The notes under the pieces were generated by a model. The model searched no databases. It saw only the letters and a program-made list of their open reading frames with translations, and was not told the DNA's origin. This document shows, in pieces, positions 45,250 to 47,073 of a stretch of 47,073 nt of DNA (position 1 is its first letter; every line of letters starts with the position of its first letter). The DNA lies in NCBI GenBank assembly GCA_945865425.1, contig CAMBFN010000003.1, positions 1 through 47,073 of the forward strand, in the 5' to 3' direction. The position numbers and the translations under genes were made by a program. The DNA comes from Comamonas sp. lk (lineage in GTDB: Bacteria > Pseudomonadota > Gammaproteobacteria > Burkholderiales > Burkholderiaceae_C).

Positions 45250-46125
45250 TCAGCCTTGCGCCATCGGCCTTGTCGGATCGCTACACCACTCACTCCAACT
45301 GCCAGCAAAAAGGGCCGAACTTCCCAGTCCGGCAATTTGCATTGCCAGGATATTGGGGGTAGCGGTCACGCCGCTGCCGCAGTGGTGCACCACGGTCTCT
45401 AGGCCGCGCGTGCCCAATAAAGCAACAAATTCGGCGCGCAACTGCGCTGCCGGTTTGAATCTTCCGTCTGCCTCTAGGTTGAGATGGAAAGGCCGATTCA
45501 AGGCGCCTGGAATATGGCCGGCCACCGGGTCCAGCGGCTCGACCTCACCCTTAAAGCGCGGCGTCGCGCGCGCATCCACAATTGTTTGCGTGGCGCGCCC
45601 TAGCTTGTCCAGCACCTGCCCGGCTTGTACTAGGGTGACCAAGGGTTCTCCCATCACAAAGTTACCCCATTGCGTCCCGCTCGCCGTTTGGGCAGCGCCG
45701 CTCTGGGTGGCGCCCCCTGCCGCCGTCCAAGCGTTCAGACCGCCGTCTAAGACCGCCACTGCGTCATGTCCCAACCACTTGAGCATCCACCACAAGCGCC
45801 CGCAAAAACTGGAGCCCTGGCGGTCATAGACGACGGCCTGCATGCCCTGCATAAAACCTACATCGCGTAGCCAGTGTGTGACTGTTTCGCGCGCAGGTAA
45901 AGGGTGGCGCCCCCCGCTTTGCGCACCGGTGCGCTGCCGGTCGCCTTTAGCGCTGAGCGTGCAGTCTAGGTCGGCAAATACCGCGCCTGCCATATGGGTT
46001 TGCGCAAACATCTCGCCCCCGGCTTCACTGCGGCTCAGGTCGAAGCTGCAGTCAAACACCATCAGTGGCGCTTTCGCGTTTTGCAGTTGAATCACTTGTT
46101 CGGCGGAAATCAGGGTGGTATACAT
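45250..46125 (-). CDS. sseA: 3-mercaptopyruvate sulfurtransferase-type rhodanese
   Basis: 291 residues with two rhodanese domains (about residues 5-140 and 165-285). The active Cys249 is in HHCGSGVTA; the CGSGVTA loop is the mercaptopyruvate-type signature rather than the CRKGVTA of thiosulfate sulfurtransferases. It transfers sulfane sulfur from 3-mercaptopyruvate to thiol or cyanide acceptors. The first domain lacks a Cys loop, as in the family. It converges on potG. Confidence 0.9.
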   Translation of the reverse strand: MYTTLISAEQVIQLQNAKAPLMVFDCSFDLSRSEAGGEMFAQTHMAGAVFADLDCTLSAKGDRQRTGAQSGGRHPLPARETVTHWLRDVGFMQGMQAVVYDRQGSSFCGRLWWMLKWLGHDAVAVLDGGLNAWTAAGGATQSGAAQTASGTQWGNFVMGEPLVTLVQAGQVLDKLGRATQTIVDARATPRFKGEVEPLDPVAGHIPGALNRPFHLNLEADGRFKPAAQLRAEFVALLGTRGLETVVHHCGSGVTATPNILAMQIAGLGSSALFAGSWSEWCSDPTRPMAQG

Positions 46126-46209
46126 GGCGTAAACGGCAGGCGCCGTCGTGAAAATAGTGGGGATGCTGAAGGGGGACTGTATCGCAGGGCACGCGGCAAG
46201 CCGTACGCT

Positions 46210-47073
46210 TCAATGTTCCTCTGCCGGCGTATCGGGCAGCGCACGCGCGCGCAACACGGTGGACAGGATGCCGCTGGCCAATATCACCGCAATGCCCGCC
46301 CAGCCCAGCGGGGCGATGTGGTCGCCAAACAGCAGCAGGCTGTACATGCTGGCAAACACAATTCCAAAGTACTGCATGCTAGCGACCACCAGCGTGGCGC
46401 CTTTGCGGTAGGCGCGTGTCATGCACCATTGGCCCAGGGCTGCCAGTATGCCTATGGGTATCAGCCAGGCGGCCGCCTGCGGGCTGACCTCGCTCCAGGG
46501 TGTCATATCGGTAAACAGCATGCCCACCGCGCCCACGAGTGCTGTACCCACTGAAAAATAAAACACCGTGCGTTCTTCGGGTTCGCCGGCTTTGCCCAGC
46601 GCCGTGACCTGCATATAGGCCAGTGCCGCGCCTATGCCCGAGAGCAGGCCAATCAGGCCGGCGAACAATTGGTCATGGTCTATCGTGGGGCGCAGCGTCA
46701 TCACCACGCCGGCAAAGCCCAGCATCACCGTGCCCATCAGCGCGCCTTGTTTTTGGGCTTGTCCATAGAGTAGTGCCCCGCCCAGGATAAAGGCAGCCAC
46801 CCAGACACCGCTCATATAGTTCAGCGTCATGGCCGTGGCCAGGGGCAGATGGGCAATCGCATAAAACCAGGAGCCCAAGGACAGCACGCCCACGGCGCTG
46901 CGCGTCAGATGCATCATGGGCACAGGGGTGCGCAAACTGGCGCCACGCGCCCGCACCACCACCGCCATGAAAATGACGCTCACCAGGCCACGGTAAAAAA
47001 TAACTTCGAAAGTGGTGAAGCTCTGCGAGGCAGACTTCACGCCCACGGCCATGGTGGCAAACAAAAACGAGGC
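46210..47073 (-). CDS. EamA/DMT family transporter, N-terminus beyond the window
   Basis: At least 287 residues with about nine visible membrane helices in two EamA halves (FEVIFYRGLVSVIFM to LGFAGVVMTL, then GLIGLLSGIGAALAYMQ to the end). The frame is open to the window edge and upstream residues ASFLFATMAVGVK match the first helix of the family, so the gene continues past 47073. It is related to, but not a close copy of, the transporter at 34512-35468. Substrate is unknown. Confidence 0.87.
   Translation of the reverse strand, partial: ASFLFATMAVGVKSASQSFTTFEVIFYRGLVSVIFMAVVVRARGASLRTPVPMMHLTRSAVGVLSLGSWFYAIAHLPLATAMTLNYMSGVWVAAFILGGALLYGQAQKQGALMGTVMLGFAGVVMTLRPTIDHDQLFAGLIGLLSGIGAALAYMQVTALGKAGEPEERTVFYFSVGTALVGAVGMLFTDMTPWSEVSPQAAAWLIPIGILAALGQWCMTRAYRKGATLVVASMQYFGIVFASMYSLLLFGDHIAPLGWAGIAVILASGILSTVLRARALPDTPAEEH

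Overview
The window looks like part of a Burkholderiales chromosome (Betaproteobacteria, most likely Comamonadaceae-like). The grounds are uniformly GC-rich coding, a fused PabB-PabC enzyme, an Ala/Lys-tailed SWIB protein, DUF423 and YdcF genes, and dense operons of amino-acid and amine ABC transporters. This placement is inferred from gene style and no marker gene is present. I see no rRNA, tRNA, IS element, prophage or CRISPR array.

Positions 1-9304 are housekeeping or envelope genes in mixed orientation: the tail of a sensor histidine kinase, an NlpC/P60 lipoprotein, an acyltransferase-3 membrane protein, PabB-PabC, an acyl-CoA ligase, a PagL-like outer-membrane deacylase, a YdcF-type protein, a histone-deacetylase-family hydrolase and DUF423.

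Positions 9452-22005 are a minus-strand island for hydroxyproline isomers. In transcription order it holds a DapA-family deaminase/aldolase, a polar amino-acid ABC binding protein, aconitase X (the cis-3-hydroxyproline dehydratase family), two permeases and an ATPase, a Cys/Cys 4-hydroxyproline epimerase, a Pyr2C-reductase-like (Ldh-family) enzyme, a Ser/Cys proline-racemase-family protein (probable trans-3-hydroxyproline dehydratase), a three-subunit HcnABC-type D-hydroxyproline dehydrogenase, and a GntR/FCD regulator. An 81-bp palindromic repeat lies inside it, and a related half copy sits at 271-339.

Positions 22291-31479, same strand, form an N-demethylation block: an MttB-family methyltransferase without pyrrolysine, a dimethylglycine-dehydrogenase-type flavoprotein, and heterotetrameric sarcosine oxidase (soxB-soxD-soxA-soxG). 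Together with the neighbouring island this suggests catabolism of methylated amino acids. Betaine is the textbook substrate; N-methylated (hydroxy)proline betaines are a testable alternative.

A divergent flavoprotein at 31858-33369 is preceded by a long palindrome and followed by a strong bidirectional terminator. Then come a SWIB protein, an RraA-fold protein and an EamA transporter.

Positions 35573-45206 on the plus strand are a polyamine or guanidino-amine module: an agmatinase/arginase-family hydrolase, a PuuB-like oxidase, a PuuA-like ligase, an SpuC-like aminotransferase and a PotFHIG-type ABC transporter. A terminator separates the binding-protein gene from the rest of the transporter. 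The window ends with a 3-mercaptopyruvate sulfurtransferase and a truncated EamA transporter, both on the minus strand.
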